Shown here piece by piece: positions 1 through 11,746 of a stretch of 64,000 nucleotides of DNA; the first letter of the stretch is position 1; every line of letters starts with the position of its first letter. The position numbers and the translations under genes were made by a program. The notes beneath the pieces are model-generated. The model ran no database searches. It saw nothing but the letters and a program-made list of their open reading frames with translations, and was not told where the DNA came from. Source of the DNA: Centroberyx gerrardi (Eukaryota; Chordata; Actinopteri; Beryciformes; Berycidae); assembly GCF_048128805.1 (NCBI RefSeq), contig NC_136006.1:2171169-2235168 (forward strand), given 5' to 3'.

Positions 1-1230
1 TACAAGTAGGATACTAACCCAGCTCCAATATCTTCAACCTGACATCACAAATTGAGGAAGTGTGTCAAAACCAGCACTATACATAGCAGCAAATCCACCA
101 ATGTTGGCAGTCCAAGGTATTCAAAATCAAAATTATTAATTATATTCACACTAATACAATCAACCCTAGTTAAAAGTGAGCAACACTGTTGCAATTCACG
201 TATGGTTGATTTTAAATTCAAGAGAAAAAAAAACTGTTCGAACTTTGTCCACCAAGGTGCATGAACAGGAAATAACTGGAAAGGCAAAAAAGGGGGGAAA
301 AAGGCAAAAACAAAACAAAAACTCTTGGAGCTAGATGCATGCTCTTCAAAAAGACTTTTATTGATGCAGTAAAAACCAAGCAGCATGCCTTCATCAGGGT
401 TCATTTTAAATGAATAAATACAATTGATTTTGGATGTGGCCATCCCGAATGCTTTCAAGCTGAAGCAGCAAAATCCCGCTCTTCTGCTTCTTCTCATATG
501 ACATGAACGTATGAACGTGGCAGAAAACCGCCAACTGCAAAGTAAACGAGTGTGTGAGTAATGCTAAAAAAGTATCAAATGGACTAACTGAAATGTTGTG
601 ATAATTGTTTGATCATAGCTATTTAAGACGTGTAACTGCAGTATGAGTGTTATTGTGTTGAAAAGATGCATTTTAATCACTTTTTGGGTTCAACTGTTGG
701 AGATTGGCTTGGTCCTTTTAGTATGCATTGCTGTATTGTAGTGCTGCACATCCAGGACAGCCTCTCCAAAGGAGGTGCTGGATGCAGTTTCTGCTGGTAG
801 GACTGCACAAATGTTTAGTAGCAGCACAAATGTCATAAAGCCCATGAAGTCACCACAGCATGAGTCCAGTGAGCAGGCATTCCCGGCAACGCTGGTCCCC
901 ACTTTGGTGTAAGCCTGCTGGATTACTTCAGCGAGTGGAATCAAATGGTCATCGTTTGGTGTGAGCATGGATTACTTATAGCCCTAACCAGCACATCTGG
1001 AGTGTCTTAAATAATTATCCACGTCATGTAACCCAGGTGAGAACGATAGAGAACACTACTGTTGACTCTGAACACTAATGTTGTTCATTTCAATAGGATT
1101 AATTACCTGTCCTTACCTACAGTAACAGCAGTGTGTTCAGTGGAATCCAATGATAAACCGGTGTAATATGCCAGTCGCTGTACTGCACTCATGTTAACTC
1201 TCTCTTGTTGTGCAGTTTGACACATCTCCA
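1..1230. other. Intergenic, no recognised gene
   Basis: No gene family could be recognised here. A 92-residue minus-strand reading frame lies at 690-968, with a hydrophobic stretch near its middle, but it has no recognisable domain, splice context or neighbour that would support it as a gene. It may belong to the hAT-like repeat whose terminus lies just to the right. Base composition is AT-rich and ordinary for fish intergenic DNA. Confidence 0.4.
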
Positions 1231-1234
1231 ATTA

Positions 1235-1717
1235 CTGTTCACAAATCCCGTTACTAACACATGTGAGTCTGTGCACTGCCAAATAACAGACATGACGTGA
1301 TGCGCACATCAGGCGCATTAGAGACCGATTGAGATACATTTCTACACATTGACCAAGTTTTGGTTTTGTGGCGGCCATGCCAATATTATGGCGGTGCACC
1401 ACTGAAATGACTTAATTGCACTTTAAACATCAATAAATCAAAGTAAATATGTTTTCAACTTCACATTGCTCCTGTTAGCAGCATCATAAAACAAACTCTT
1501 ATTCAATGTTACTCATTTTAATTGAGACCTAACTCTCAAATTGGTCTGGAGGCTACCGCAAACAGAGAAATTCACACTTCTTAAAAGATGCTCATGCTGA
1601 TTTTGACACAGCGGGAGTAGCCTATCAAATGGAAAGCAATTGCGTCTTTTCACGATTACCATATCACTGTGGCCGTATTCATAATCTCAATTAATATACG
1701 ATTAATTGTGCAGCCCT
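1235..1717. repeat. hAT-like DNA transposon remnant
   Basis: The right end at about 1698-1717 reads as an inverted hAT terminus; on the minus strand it starts with AGGGCTGCACAATTAATCG, the form common in vertebrate hAT elements. The body at 1240-1400 resembles sequence at 29270-29520, 38160-38400 and 45190-45420 inside the duplicated TAAR intergenic blocks, around a shared ATGACGTGATGCGC core, so it is a dispersed family. No transposase domain is visible. The left edge is uncertain. Confidence 0.45.
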
Positions 1718-1744
1718 AGGACTAAGACAAGGAGACCCTGAGAA

Positions 1745-1770
1745 TTGTTGTTGTTGTTGTTGTTGTTGTT
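1745..1770. repeat. (TTG)n microsatellite
   Basis: About eight to nine tandem TTG units. Confidence 0.9.
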
Positions 1771-2066
1771 ACTGTACTGTTCCTGTGTTTCAGAGGGGCA
1801 GAAGAGATCCAGATGTCAATTCTACCTACCTGGAAATGAGGAAAGCTACCCACTTGGCTAAGGAGATTAGAAGAGATACCTAGATATCCCATGAGGCATT
1901 TTTCATGTCCCAAAAATGTCTTTCCATTTGTCTCGATTCTCCATGACTCTTCTCCAGACTCCAGGCAGTTTGAAGGCCACTGTAATACACAGTCAATCCA
2001 AATACTGGACCCTCTTTTCATGCAGGTTCCAGAAGATTCTTCCTCCCTACTGAAAGTCAGTGAGAC

Positions 2067-2320
2067 GTAGGCAGAGGTGGTTACTCAAATTCCTTACTCA
2101 AGTAAAAGTGCAAATACTCATATAAAAATATACTCTGGTAAAAGTTGAAGTTGAAGAGATCTATTTCTATACATTTACCAACTTTTGATTTTGTGGTGGT
2201 GTGTCACAGATAAACCTATGGGAAACACTGTATCTCACAGCCAAATACGCCCTCTAGAGGCCATCTCACAAAGTGTTAACGACTGAATGACCTGAATATG
2301 CCTCATGATGCCCTCGGCTG
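2067..2320. repeat. Two dispersed-repeat pieces joined
   Basis: 2067-2140 matches the form of a very common fish non-autonomous hAT terminus (ACTCAAGTAAAAGT followed by AATACTC). 2150-2310 repeats the module seen at 45360-45470, ending in GCCCTCTAGAGGCCATCT. Both are repeat debris; family names come from remembered patterns, not a search. Confidence 0.45.
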
Positions 2321-2599
2321 CATCGTGGGGAAAAGTTTGGGAACCCCTGTAAATAATCAGGCAGTTGTTTTTTTTAAACTTCTCTTTGTTAATTATGTAT
2401 TCAATACATAGCAAACACATATACACATATTTTGCTTTTTACCCCTCCCATAACACAGCCACAGATTCTCCAACATTGAACAGGTTACACAGCACAGCTA
2501 AAGATTCAGCATTAAAGTCTCACAATTATAATAATAAAAAAAACAAAAAACTCAGCCAACAAGACTCCCATACAGAATTCAAGCAACAGTCCTTGGTCT

Positions 2600-3905
2600 A
2601 GGTAGTACCCTCCAGAATACATCTTGATATTCTAGGTCCTATATAATTGAGGAATGGAGTCCATATTTTAGTCAATTTTACCTCTAGAGCATTATGTTAA
2701 ATTCCATAGGCAAAAGGTCAAATATCACCTTATGCCATTCTCAAATTGTAGGTGGTTTATCAGAAATCCATCTTAACAATATACTCTTGTGTGCAGCATA
2801 GGTTAACACATTCAATAATCTTTTTCTGTAAGTCCCCTTAACATGTGGTCTGGGATTCCTAACAAAAGGCATACTGGGTTCAGGCCGACACCAAGTTTAA
2901 TTTTGATATTTTGAAACTATTTTAACCCAGAAACCCTGTAAATGCGAACACGTCCATACACAATGTATAAAACTACCAACCTCTGTACTGCACTTAATAC
3001 ACATATCTGGCTAACCATATTATTTCTGAGTTGAGGTGATATCTGCAGGCAGTGCAGCATCCTAAACTGTAACTCCTTTGCTCTATTACATATGGATATG
3101 TTGTTGGCATGATCCCACACCTCTACCCATGTGGCTTCATCTATCTCAACCCCAAGATCTTGAGTCCATGTTTGTGAAGTTGCATCTTTTACTTTACTAG
3201 TCTTACAAAGTGCCTCATAGCAGCATCCCAATATACACCTATTACTGTATATTTTATAAAGTAATTGCTCAATTGGTGATATTTCCAGAGTAAATTTGCG
3301 GCAAGTTTGATTTTGAATAAAGCTTCTAATTTGTAGATACCTAAAAACATGTGTTTGCGGTAATTTATATTTAAACTTTAGTTGGTCAAATTACATCATT
3401 CTCTCTCTTTCAAAGAGGTTTTTCAAGATATAGTAATACCTACTTTTTCCCATAAAGAAAATCCATTATCCTAAATACCTGGAGGAAAATCAGTGTTTCT
3501 TTGTATTATAGTAAGTGGTGATAATATATTAGTTATTTTTCCCATTTCCTAATCATATCCCAAGCCTTTAGTGTTGATTTAAAGGCTAGCTAATGATAAT
3601 GGTTTTCCCAGATTGAATGATTCAATATCTTGACCGAGTCCCAGTCTACTAGATAACGAAACTGAGAAGCCAGCCGGTATAATCCAATGTTACGAACAGC
3701 CATTCCACCTTTGTCTGAAGGCAATTGTAACTTAGCAAACTTTAGTCATGGACTTTGGTTCCAAATACATTTTCTGAACCAGCTATGTATTGTCTTAATA
3801 GTGTTATTGTTTAGAGAAATTGGAATCATTTGGAATGGATACAGTAGCCTGGGCAAAATATTCATCTTGATCAAGGAGACTCTTCCTAACATTGGGCCTC
3901 ATGCA
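2600..3905 (-). mobile_element. L1/Tx1-like LINE, ORF2 C-terminal remnant
   Basis: Minus-strand translation gives pieces typical of the C-terminal part of fish L1-type ORF2. One at about 2917-3231 contains WTQDLGVEIDEATWVEVWDH followed by ISICNRAKELQFRMLHCLQI, matching the usual 'W..DLG......W...W......S.C.R....QFK.LHR' block. Another at 2640-2830 contains ILLRWISDKPPT and HKVIFDLLPMEF. Further upstream on that strand (3450-3900) are remnants of the region just after the reverse transcriptase. Several stops and frame changes make it a dead copy. The 5' part (endonuclease, RT core) is absent. Confidence 0.65.
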
Positions 3906-4181
3906 AGAACCACTCGTACCAACAGATTTGTTCTTAAATCACTCGTACAAGCGATTTAAGAGAACTTGCCGCATTCACCAATTTTCTCGTATATAGAATT
4001 TTCTCTTAGGTACGAACAACATTTACGAGTGGTCCAGACCTGTCGTACGAGTCACGTACACTGTAAACAAAAAACGCCTGTCCCAACTTAAAATCCTTTG
4101 GTAACTGTTTACACACAGCTTTTGAGTTAGCTCAACTTCTTGACAAAAATATTTAATAACTAGAGATTGAAAGTTTGCAGA

Positions 4182-4446
4182 ATGGTAAATGGACTGCATT
4201 TATATAGCGCTTTTCTGGTCTACCGACCACTCAAAGCGCTTTACAACATGCCTACATTCACCCATTCACACACCGATAGCGGCAAGCTACCACGCAGGGT
4301 GCTGGCGCAACCATCGGAGCAATTTGGGGTTCAGTATCTTCCCCAAGGACACTTCGACTTGCGGACTGGAGGAGCCGGGGATCGAACCACCGACCTTCTG
4401 ACTAGTGGACGACCCGCTCTACCTCCTGAGCCACAGCCGCCCCTCC
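4182..4446 (-). mobile_element. tRNA-derived SINE
   Basis: On the minus strand the right end starts with a tRNA-like head: an A-box-like TGGCTCAGGAGGTAGAGC and, about 35 bases on, a B box GGTTCGATCCC, the internal RNA polymerase III promoter. The body then runs to AAAGCGCTATATAAATGCAG near 4200. Sequences of this type are abundant in spiny-rayed fish. Length is about 260 bp. No clear target duplication was found; the LINE endonuclease piece starts directly next to it. Confidence 0.7.
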
Positions 4447-4985
4447 CAAGTCCCATGTGGGAATCCTTTGCCTCTCCGAAACTTGGCTCGATTCCACCAT
4501 TAATGACTCGGAGGTGAACATAGTGAATTACTCACTAGTTAGTAAAGATCGCAACAGAAATGGAGGGGGGATTTGTGTTTTTATTAGATCGGACATTGAT
4601 TTTAGTCTTAGATCGGAGGTAGAAGACGACAATGAAATAATTCTGTTGGATATCCGTCTTCCCAAAACGAAACCATTGCTGCTGGGGGTGTGTTACAGGC
4701 CGCCCAATCAGAATCATTTTTATGACAGTTTAGAAACCGCACTCTCCAATTGCATTGGCTCGGACACAAATGAATGCATTCTGATTGGTGATTTTAATAC
4801 AGATGTATCCAATAAGACCTGTCCCACCTATGATGCTCTCATGAATTTCTGTAAATTATTCGATCTGACACAAATAATTAGGAATCTGACCAGAATATCT
4901 GAAACTGCCAAAAGCACAATTGACGTAATTTTAGTGTCTGATAAAGCCAACATCTCACAGAGTGGAGTGAAAACATAACCTCCTT
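4440..4985 (+). mobile_element. Non-LTR retrotransposon endonuclease fragment
   Basis: An open stretch of about 173 codons (4457-4975) encodes the C-terminal two thirds of an apurinic-type endonuclease domain of a non-LTR retrotransposon. Motifs in order: LSETWLD, a GGGICVFIRSD block, LGVCYRPPNQ, LIGDFNTD (the catalytic GDFN-type motif) and STIDVILVS near the end. The N-terminal part of the domain and all of the reverse transcriptase are missing. Clade is probably Jockey/CR1/L2-like; it could come from the same family as the RT piece at 15.2-16.2 kb. The fragment is 5'- and 3'-truncated. Confidence 0.75.
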
Positions 4986-6719
4986 GGCAGAGGTAATTAA
5001 GAGGTTACTGGGCATGATTGCGTCATACCCAAAAAAAAATGTAAACTTTGTTGAGACTGCAGTTCAGTTAATCACAGATATCTCATGGAAGAAAACATTT
5101 TATTACATTTTTTTGATGAGTCATACTCCTTTATGTTTTCAACTAAATATTTGCATATGCACAGGCAGCTGATCTGACAAATTACACTCTGTACACACAC
5201 ACAACCTCTCCCCTTCTCTCACTCTCCCCTTTTTTTCTCTCTTTCTAACACAGTACGCTTATTTGAAGTAATGTTTGTGAAAATATTCACTAATTTACTT
5301 GTATTATGCTATTTTGCACTTTTAATAATTGTAACTAGTTGGGGAAACTTATTGTAGTCCTGAGTTCCAGAAATAAATGTATTGACAAGGTGACCTGGTG
5401 TTCTTATTATGCATGATGAGGTGTTAATACTACTTCAGTAAATTATGACAAAAAGGAGACGTGATATTATTGAGTAGATTAGAAATAATAAAATTGTGGC
5501 AACAAAGTGACACGTAATATTATTGAATAGATTTAAAGTCCTACAACATTGATTAAAACTTATTGAATAAGTTAAGTAAAATTTACACAATAAAATTAAG
5601 TTAAGGGTAATGAAAAACTGTCAAAATGTGTTGGATTTAGCAATAATATGCTTAAATTTGAGTTGATATAACCTAAAATGATTAGTAAACCCAAATCGTT
5701 TTTACCCAAATATTTATTAAATCCTTTTTACCTGTAAAAATACTATGTGGGAGGGCCTTCTCTATTCTTAAGGCTAGTGTTTTGGAGAACAGCTTGAATT
5801 TAACAAACTTATAGGTCTGAAGGATGACAACCAGGCAGTTTGAAGTGTAGTACTGAGAATAAACAGCAGAGGGAAACACACATTGTCTAATAGAAATCAT
5901 GATTTGTGACTAATTATTTCACTTCTGTTCTTTTTTGCTTTTTAGGTGTAAGAGTAGCAAATGTTTCTATTGTAATGAATCTGTGTCAAAGATACAGGAC
6001 AATTGAATTAAATAATATTCTTTTATAACATGATTATGTATTATAATATACCACAATATATTCTTTCTGATATAGATCTAAAACATACATAGTTTGTTGT
6101 TCATCTCTATCATTTTTAGATTATTACATTTTTTCATCTTATGTCAGAGGTTTCTGGTCTAATTCAAATCCAAGGGACAATAATGCTTATGACTGTGACT
6201 GGAAGGATGGACACAGCAACACAGAGGGAAATATACTATTAAAGAACAACTTGAATAAGAATGAAATGATCTTTTTTGACTTAACACTAAATATTATGTA
6301 CATACATTGCAAGACAGGGTTAGAGAGACTGTAACTGAAAGATCAGAGGCTCAATCCCTTTCACAGCGAAAGTATATCCATCTAAAGCCACATGCCCTGA
6401 AAAAAGTTTCCTTGAGCAAGTCAGCAAAAGGCCCAATATGTTTACATAAATGTCAATGCCTCAACATGAACAATGCAAAGATGGCAAGTAGATTATAGTA
6501 CTCACAATGAACAGCAGAGGGAGACACAGACTCGACTAGACACCATGATTAATTTAGCTTTCAATATATACACATATATATACAACAGAAGAACAGGAAC
6601 ATGGTTTTTAATTTGTCCAGACTTTTAGCCTTTTCAAATCAATTACTTGACCAAAACATGAAAAAAATAATTTTCTCCCTGTATAGATAAGATCTGATTT
6701 CAGTCACTGCACAGCCTCT
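4986..6719. other. Intergenic; 3' flank of TAAR-A
   Basis: No gene seen. The part from about 6180 to 6719 is related to the 3' flanks of the other TAARs (21800-22320, 30870-31390, and inverted at 43340-43830 and 52990-53490). It includes a block with a tRNA-like AGGCTCAATCC at about 6345, possibly an old tRNA-derived SINE fixed before the array expanded. A second, weaker copy of the block containing AACAGCAGAGGGA lies at 5845-5900, so this flank is itself partly duplicated. Confidence 0.5.
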
Positions 6720-7949
6720 CTACAGTATGTTGGCCTCACAGGAGTCCGGCTGCAGTATCTGAAGTCTAACAATGAGTTTAATAGCTTTTCTAAACCAGGG
6801 GTAGAAAAAGGCATAGATCAAAGGGTTTAAACATGAGTTACAAAACATCAGACAGATAAAAAAGGCCTTAAAGGAAACGCTCAAGGTATCCTGGCCTGCA
6901 AGAGAAAGAAAGTAATATGGACAGAAACACATCAGATAAACAAATATGACAATACCAAGAGTTCTGGCTGCTTTCCTCTCAGATTTCTTAGCAGTTACAG
7001 TCACTGAATGCTGGAGTGTGACAGCCACAGTGTGGGATCGCATGGCACGAGCCTGAGACACAGCCACCACAAATACTCTCATATACAGAACTATGATGAC
7101 AGTAATGGGAGCAGTAAAGTTAAAAACAAGGTCAACAGCTCCTTCAATGTAGTTAATGACAACGTCACACTCTCCATAGCATGAATTATACCTGCCTGGT
7201 TGTCTCAGGAAATCCTTTAGAATCAGACTGTTGTAGAAAGCAGAACAGACCCAACACAGACAAACACAGATTTTAACTCTTGTCTTAGTGATTTTGGTGG
7301 GGTAACACAGAGGGTCACAAATAGCCACATAGCGGTCGACTGATATGAGCACCATGTTTCCTACTGAGACAGAGACATTTAGAAAGACCATAAAGTAATA
7401 CAGAGCACACATGAAGTCACCCAGAAACCAGCAAGCCCCTATGAGGAGGATTTGACCCAGCAACAGCAGGCCCACTAGGAGGTCTGAGGCAGCCAGGGAG
7501 AGGAGAAGGAGGTTAGTGGGGGTGTGGAGTTGCCTGGAAAGAGAAAATATAATCTTTGAACATATTATCATCAATAGTAGTTGTGGCAGTCAAAAAAGTA
7601 TTGTTGTTATTGTAGTAAAAGGAATTGTAATAGTTTTTGTTACAACCAGAATGTACTCATCAAAGGCCAAGACATCTATGTAGCCTACTAGCCAAAGCCA
7701 TTTCTTTTTATGAGTCTGTTAATATTTAGAAATATGAACGTATTTTAGGCTATGCTGAGAAGTATATCTCTACCTGTAGTGGGAGATGGAGATGATGACC
7801 AGCAGGTTGAGAGACACGGTGAGCAGAGAGATGGAGGACAGCAGAATGTAGAGGAGCATGGCCTCAGAGTGAGGACGTGTTGGCTTCCTGCAGGAAGTGT
7901 TGAGGAGCTGTGGAAAGCAGAGTTCACCTCCTTCCAGGGTCTCCATCAT
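6720..7949 (-). CDS. TAAR-A, trace amine-associated receptor (teleost, two exons)
   Basis: A seven-helix olfactory GPCR of the TAAR family, expected in the plasma membrane of olfactory neurons. Exon 1 is 7774-7949 and exon 2 is 6720-7533; the phase-2 intron of 240 bp has GT and AG ends and the product is 329 residues. The start is the first of two adjacent ATGs, conserved in all five copies. Visible features: N-glycosylation site N17, N1.50 (N48), D2.50 (D76), DRY motif, TAAR fingerprint NSCLNPLIYAFFYPWF in TM7. The classical amine aspartate at 3.32 is V (about residue 108), while D5.42 is kept in VDLVFNFTAP. TM6 has CFCPYY, so the usual W6.48 is F. It is the most divergent member: TM7 lacks the W7.40/Y7.43 pair of the others and TM2 is one residue shorter. 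No disabling change seen. The exact paralogue name cannot be set from sequence alone; family is certain. Confidence 0.93.
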
Positions 7950-8200
7950 CAGAGAGAGAGGAGGAGAGGAGAAGCTGCTGAGGTCTGGCAGCTTTCTGAC
8001 CAAAGCTCTCTATCATACAGCTGATTTATCTCTTTCCTCCCTTCTTTTCCCTCCAGCTTCCCTCTCTCACATTTCCTCCCTCTTGGAGACTGATGACCCT
8101 CCTCCCTGTCATTCTTCTTCATCTCCATCTTCAACAAAAATAGTGTTAACATTGACCCTTTGTGCTTTCATAATGGAGCTATTTGACCACCAGATGATTT
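7950..8200 (-). promoter_or_regulatory. 5'-proximal block of TAAR-A
   Basis: About 85 bases immediately upstream of the start (7950-8032) are nearly the same in front of all five TAARs. In the sense direction it runs from GATAAATCAGCTGTATGAT through AGAAAGCTGCCAGACC into a CT-rich stretch ending at the start codon. It holds an E-box-like CAGCTG and an upstream ATG that is out of frame here. Further upstream is pyrimidine-rich on the plus strand. A role as 5' UTR or core promoter is inferred from conservation only. Confidence 0.5.
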
Positions 8201-8364
8201 GACACAAGGGCTGTACAATTATTTGTGTATAATTTTATATAGCAATTTTATTTTCTAAATTTTTTTAGCCTTTTATCTTGTTGCCATTGCACAAAACAGA
8301 CAAATATACAGAAAAACAAAAACATGCAGTAAAAAACATGCAATAATAATATGAATCATTAATA

Positions 8365-9060
8365 ACACAAAATTAAAGCTGCAAGCAGCATTTCGTGAGG
8401 CCAAGCACATCAAGCAGAGTACATTGTACGCAGTTACATTGAGGACTTTTGTCAAATCAAATTGATTTCTTGTGATTTTATTTTTCCCAATAAATAATTC
8501 CCTTTGTTAGACTCAGATCAAGAAATCTGATAATAGAACAAGAAGAAATAAAAGAAAAAAGGTTGAGCAATTTTGAACATGAGCGGACATAGTGTTGCAG
8601 AGATATGGCTCACTTCCTGTTTCTGTATCTTTGCCGCCAGATTGATGCCTTCATAGGCGAAAACTGGACGTGTAAATATGCTCTATTTTCCATTGAATAC
8701 AATGTATTACATGACCTGAGAATTCAAAATTCATTTTTTTAGAAAAATAGATTGTTGGACTGACCTCTATCGATGTGCCACTTTTCGTAACAATTGACCA
8801 ATTGGTTCTATGGGCTGCTTTAGCCTCCCATTGCAGAAAAAAGAAGAAATAAAAGACTAAATATTAATTGGTTGAAATTGGCCATACTGTACTGTATTTG
8901 ATTTACTGTACTTGTCTTGACCCAAGGAACTTGGGGAAAAAAGAAGTCTGACGATATGTGAAACGGTTCAAGAGTTGCAGGCCAAAACCTTGACATTGAC
9001 CTGATTGTGGCGCTAGTGGGATTGATGTAAATGTGCACACAGATACATTGAGGACTTGAG
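8365..9060. repeat. Dispersed 'GCTGCAAGCAGC' repeat family
   Basis: Starts with AAAGCTGCAAGCAGCATTTCG and ends near GTGGCGCTAGTGGGATTGATG. A related copy starts at 19488 with AGAGCCGCAAGCAGTGATTG. Such ends are common in fish non-autonomous repeats. No coding potential. Boundaries are approximate. Confidence 0.45.
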
Positions 9061-9079
9061 CAATTTTGATCATCCTGTA

Positions 9080-9380
9080 GACAGGATTAGCAAATCCCCA
9101 TGACCCCTTGATTATCTGCGAGAGGGTAAAAAGATGGTCCACTGTTAAGCGGCCAGGACAGAATTCGGTCCTCTTGAATCTGAAGTTCGACAATCGGAGT
9201 CCCACTTCCAGCATCTTGGCATAGGCTTTCCCAGGGAGGCAGTGTGTGTGATTCCATAGCTGGAATCCATAGTTGGAAAACACCCTCCGATTCCCTTTTT
9301 TGAAAATGAGAACCACACCCCTGTCTGCAAATCCAAGGGCACTGTTCCTGAAATAGGAATCCACCTTATGGTGAACCCAC
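9080..9380 (-). mobile_element. LINE reverse transcriptase fragment
   Basis: The minus strand encodes a worn piece of a non-LTR reverse transcriptase: GVVLIFKKGNRRVFSNYG, then LPGKAYAKMLEVGLRL, then LFTLSQIIKGSWGFANPVY. These correspond to the widespread fish LINE blocks usually read as 'KKGDRRVCSNYRGITLLSLPGKVYAKVLERRL' and 'LFTLSRVLEGSWEFAQPVY' (family knowledge). Only the N-terminal part of the RT is present and the downstream catalytic YADD region is missing, so it is a short dead fragment. Confidence 0.65.
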
Positions 9381-10309
9381 AAGGTGGATTCTCCATCACA
9401 GCCTCTGGGTGGCAGGCAAGCTGACCCTCCTGCATTAGTGTCAGATCCAGCTTGGGTGGCACTGTTCAGAGACTTATTTCTGCCCAGCAGAGAAGCGACA
9501 ACGCTCTCCGTGAGGAGCTCCAGTTTTTGCGAACCTCACTGCAGGCCACTGCTCAGTCCAGAGGAGCAGAGCAATCCTCCGTTGGGTCCTCTAGTGCCAT
9601 TGATGTGGAGAGCCTGAGACGTGACCTGCCAACACCAGGCCAAGACATCCACCAGGTTTCAAGACCTCCAGCAGGGCACAGGCTTCAGGTGCTTCTCCAC
9701 TCTTTTCCCATGACCAATTGTAATGGTTTGGCCCTACACACAAGTTTCTGGGGTGCCAGTCAGATCTCAGTCTCAACCCTGGCAAATGAAGGTTATAAGT
9801 CTGTATAGTTATCTCAAACCCACATAAAGGATGCATATTTAAAGAATCATGATCAATAAGTTCACATTATACACCCTGGTGACACTGTATGATAAATAAA
9901 CAACAAAGAGTCAGTAGAGTAAGCCAACAGTATGGCATGAGTGAGAGAAAGAGTCCAATTGGCTCAGAACAAAACAAGAGAATGATCCAACAAAAACTCT
10001 TATTATAGCGTTCAAGAAGTAATTCAATTCGATCCAGCTCAATTCAGTTCAACCAAAAATATTCTTTCCCAAAAATGAAAATAAAAGGCAGATCTACTCA
10101 CTCAAACATTGTTCACTCAGGTAGTCAGTCAGTCAAATGGGTCTGGTCTATGCAGCATTTACGTCGTAGAGCCTCCACTCTCGACCATTTCTCCTCCAGC
10201 AAGATGAGCGAGTTGCTGCACAGCTTATCCTCCACTCCCAACTAATGCTTCTCCAGCAAGATGTGCATCACACACCACAGCTTCTCCTCCAGCAAGATGA
10301 ATGACACAC
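9381..10309. other. Unassigned; possible retroelement debris and short repeats
   Basis: A short plus-strand frame at 9452-9600 is glutamine/serine-rich with a coiled-coil look (AQQRSDNALREELQFLRTSL), compatible with a gag-like remnant of the Gypsy fossil to the right, but this is not secure. 10190-10310 holds about three imperfect repeats of CTCCAGCAAGATG. No gene seen. Confidence 0.3.
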
Positions 10310-11105
10310 AGTACAGACTTGGAAAGAGCACCTGGAGCACCTGTGCTGGGTCCTGGGGAAGATCGGTGCTGCTGGGCTCACCCTGAACCTACAGAAATGT
10401 AGGTGGGCCAAGCAGGAGACCGGGTACCTGGGATACCAGCTGGGAAGATGAAAGGTCTGACCACAGGTGGACAAGGTGGAGGCCATCTTGAACAGTCCCA
10501 GACCCTACACCAAGACTCAGGCAAAGTCCTTCCTTGGGCTTGTAGGTTGGTATCACAGATTCATTCCTCACTTTGCCACAATTGCGGCCTCTCTGACAAA
10601 CCTTAGCTTACCGGAAGCTGACAAGCAACCCAGTGACGTGGACAGGGGAATGTGATTCTGCTTTTCAGGCCCTCAAGTCCCAGATGTGCTCATCTCATGT
10701 GTTGCAGAGCCCTGATTTTGAACGCTGGTTCTTGGTCCAGGTGGATGCCTTTGGGGTAGGCATGGGCGTGGCACTGATACAGGGAGACCCAGACGAAGAG
10801 CGATCTATACGGTACCTCAGATGGAAACTCCTGCCCTGGGAAACCAGATACTCCACCATCGAAAAGGAATGTCTGGCGATCAAATGGGCCCTGGACAGTC
10901 TGAGGTACTATCTGCTGGGCTGAGAGTTTGATCTTCACTCTGACCATTGTGCCCTGACCTGGATCCAGGCCATGAAGGATCAAAACTCCAGAGTAGCCAG
11001 GTGGTACCTTGAACTTCAGCCATTCACGCTCTGTGTGTGGCACAAGGTCAACAATGAAAATGTCACTGCAGACTACCTGTCATGGCTACCGAAGACCTGA
11101 TTCTC
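10310..11105 (+). mobile_element. Ty3/Gypsy fossil, RT end and RNase H
   Basis: Fossil of a Ty3/Gypsy LTR retrotransposon. The translation shows the end of the reverse transcriptase (LTLNLQKCRWA, then a SFLGLVGWYHRFIP block) followed by an RNase H region (VQVDAFGVGMGVAL, EKECLAIKWALDSLRYYL, and the NVTADYLS tail). No LTRs and no integrase were recognised around it. It is old and broken, with several breaks. Confidence 0.8.
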
Positions 11106-11411
11106 CACCTTGGTACACCAAAATGAAATGGCTGCCACATACCCTGTCAGGGTCAAGGGCGAGCAGTTGTCATTCAGTAGTGACTGCAAGATGCGCTGTG
11201 TGACAGAAACTGGGTAGTGCTCAGGCACCTCATCTTGGACCAGTAGGAAAACCCTCAAAGGCCACACGTACAGCTGTAAACACACAGGTTGGGATTCCAT
11301 ATCTGACCCTCCAGCTTTGAAGGAGATCTGGTCTCTCAGGAAGACACCAAGGGGTCCTGTCAAAGAAAGACTGAAGAATGGGAAACCTGGGTCTTCCAGT
11401 TTGGCTCTACC

Positions 11412-11709
11412 CAAGGGCGGATATTTCATTTCACTGTTGGGGGGGACAATAAACAGAAAAATTTCTCAAGAGCAATTCCTGAAGGGGACACCAAAGGTGC
11501 CGCCAAAAGTACTGTTGTATTAAATGTATATAGAGGTCCATTATGAAACATTTCCATAAGCACTTCATTCCCTTCTTATGAAGATTTTATCAAATTGCCT
11601 TTGATATTACTGGGGTCTTTCTACTTGCCGTTTCGGTGCACTGAAAAATGATCGGATGTCTGTTTTTCTTTTCTCTGCCATTTTAACTGACCTGGCTGGC
11701 TGACAAATA

Positions 11710-11746
<37 letters not shown>

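Noticed and set aside
690-968. 92-residue minus-strand frame as a small secreted or membrane protein
   Set aside because: No recognisable family, no supporting context, and it lies beside hAT-like repeat sequence.
10190-10310. CRISPR-like spaced repeats (CTCCAGCAAGATG)
   Set aside because: Only about three imperfect copies with irregular spacing in a vertebrate genome; a simple minisatellite is enough to explain it.
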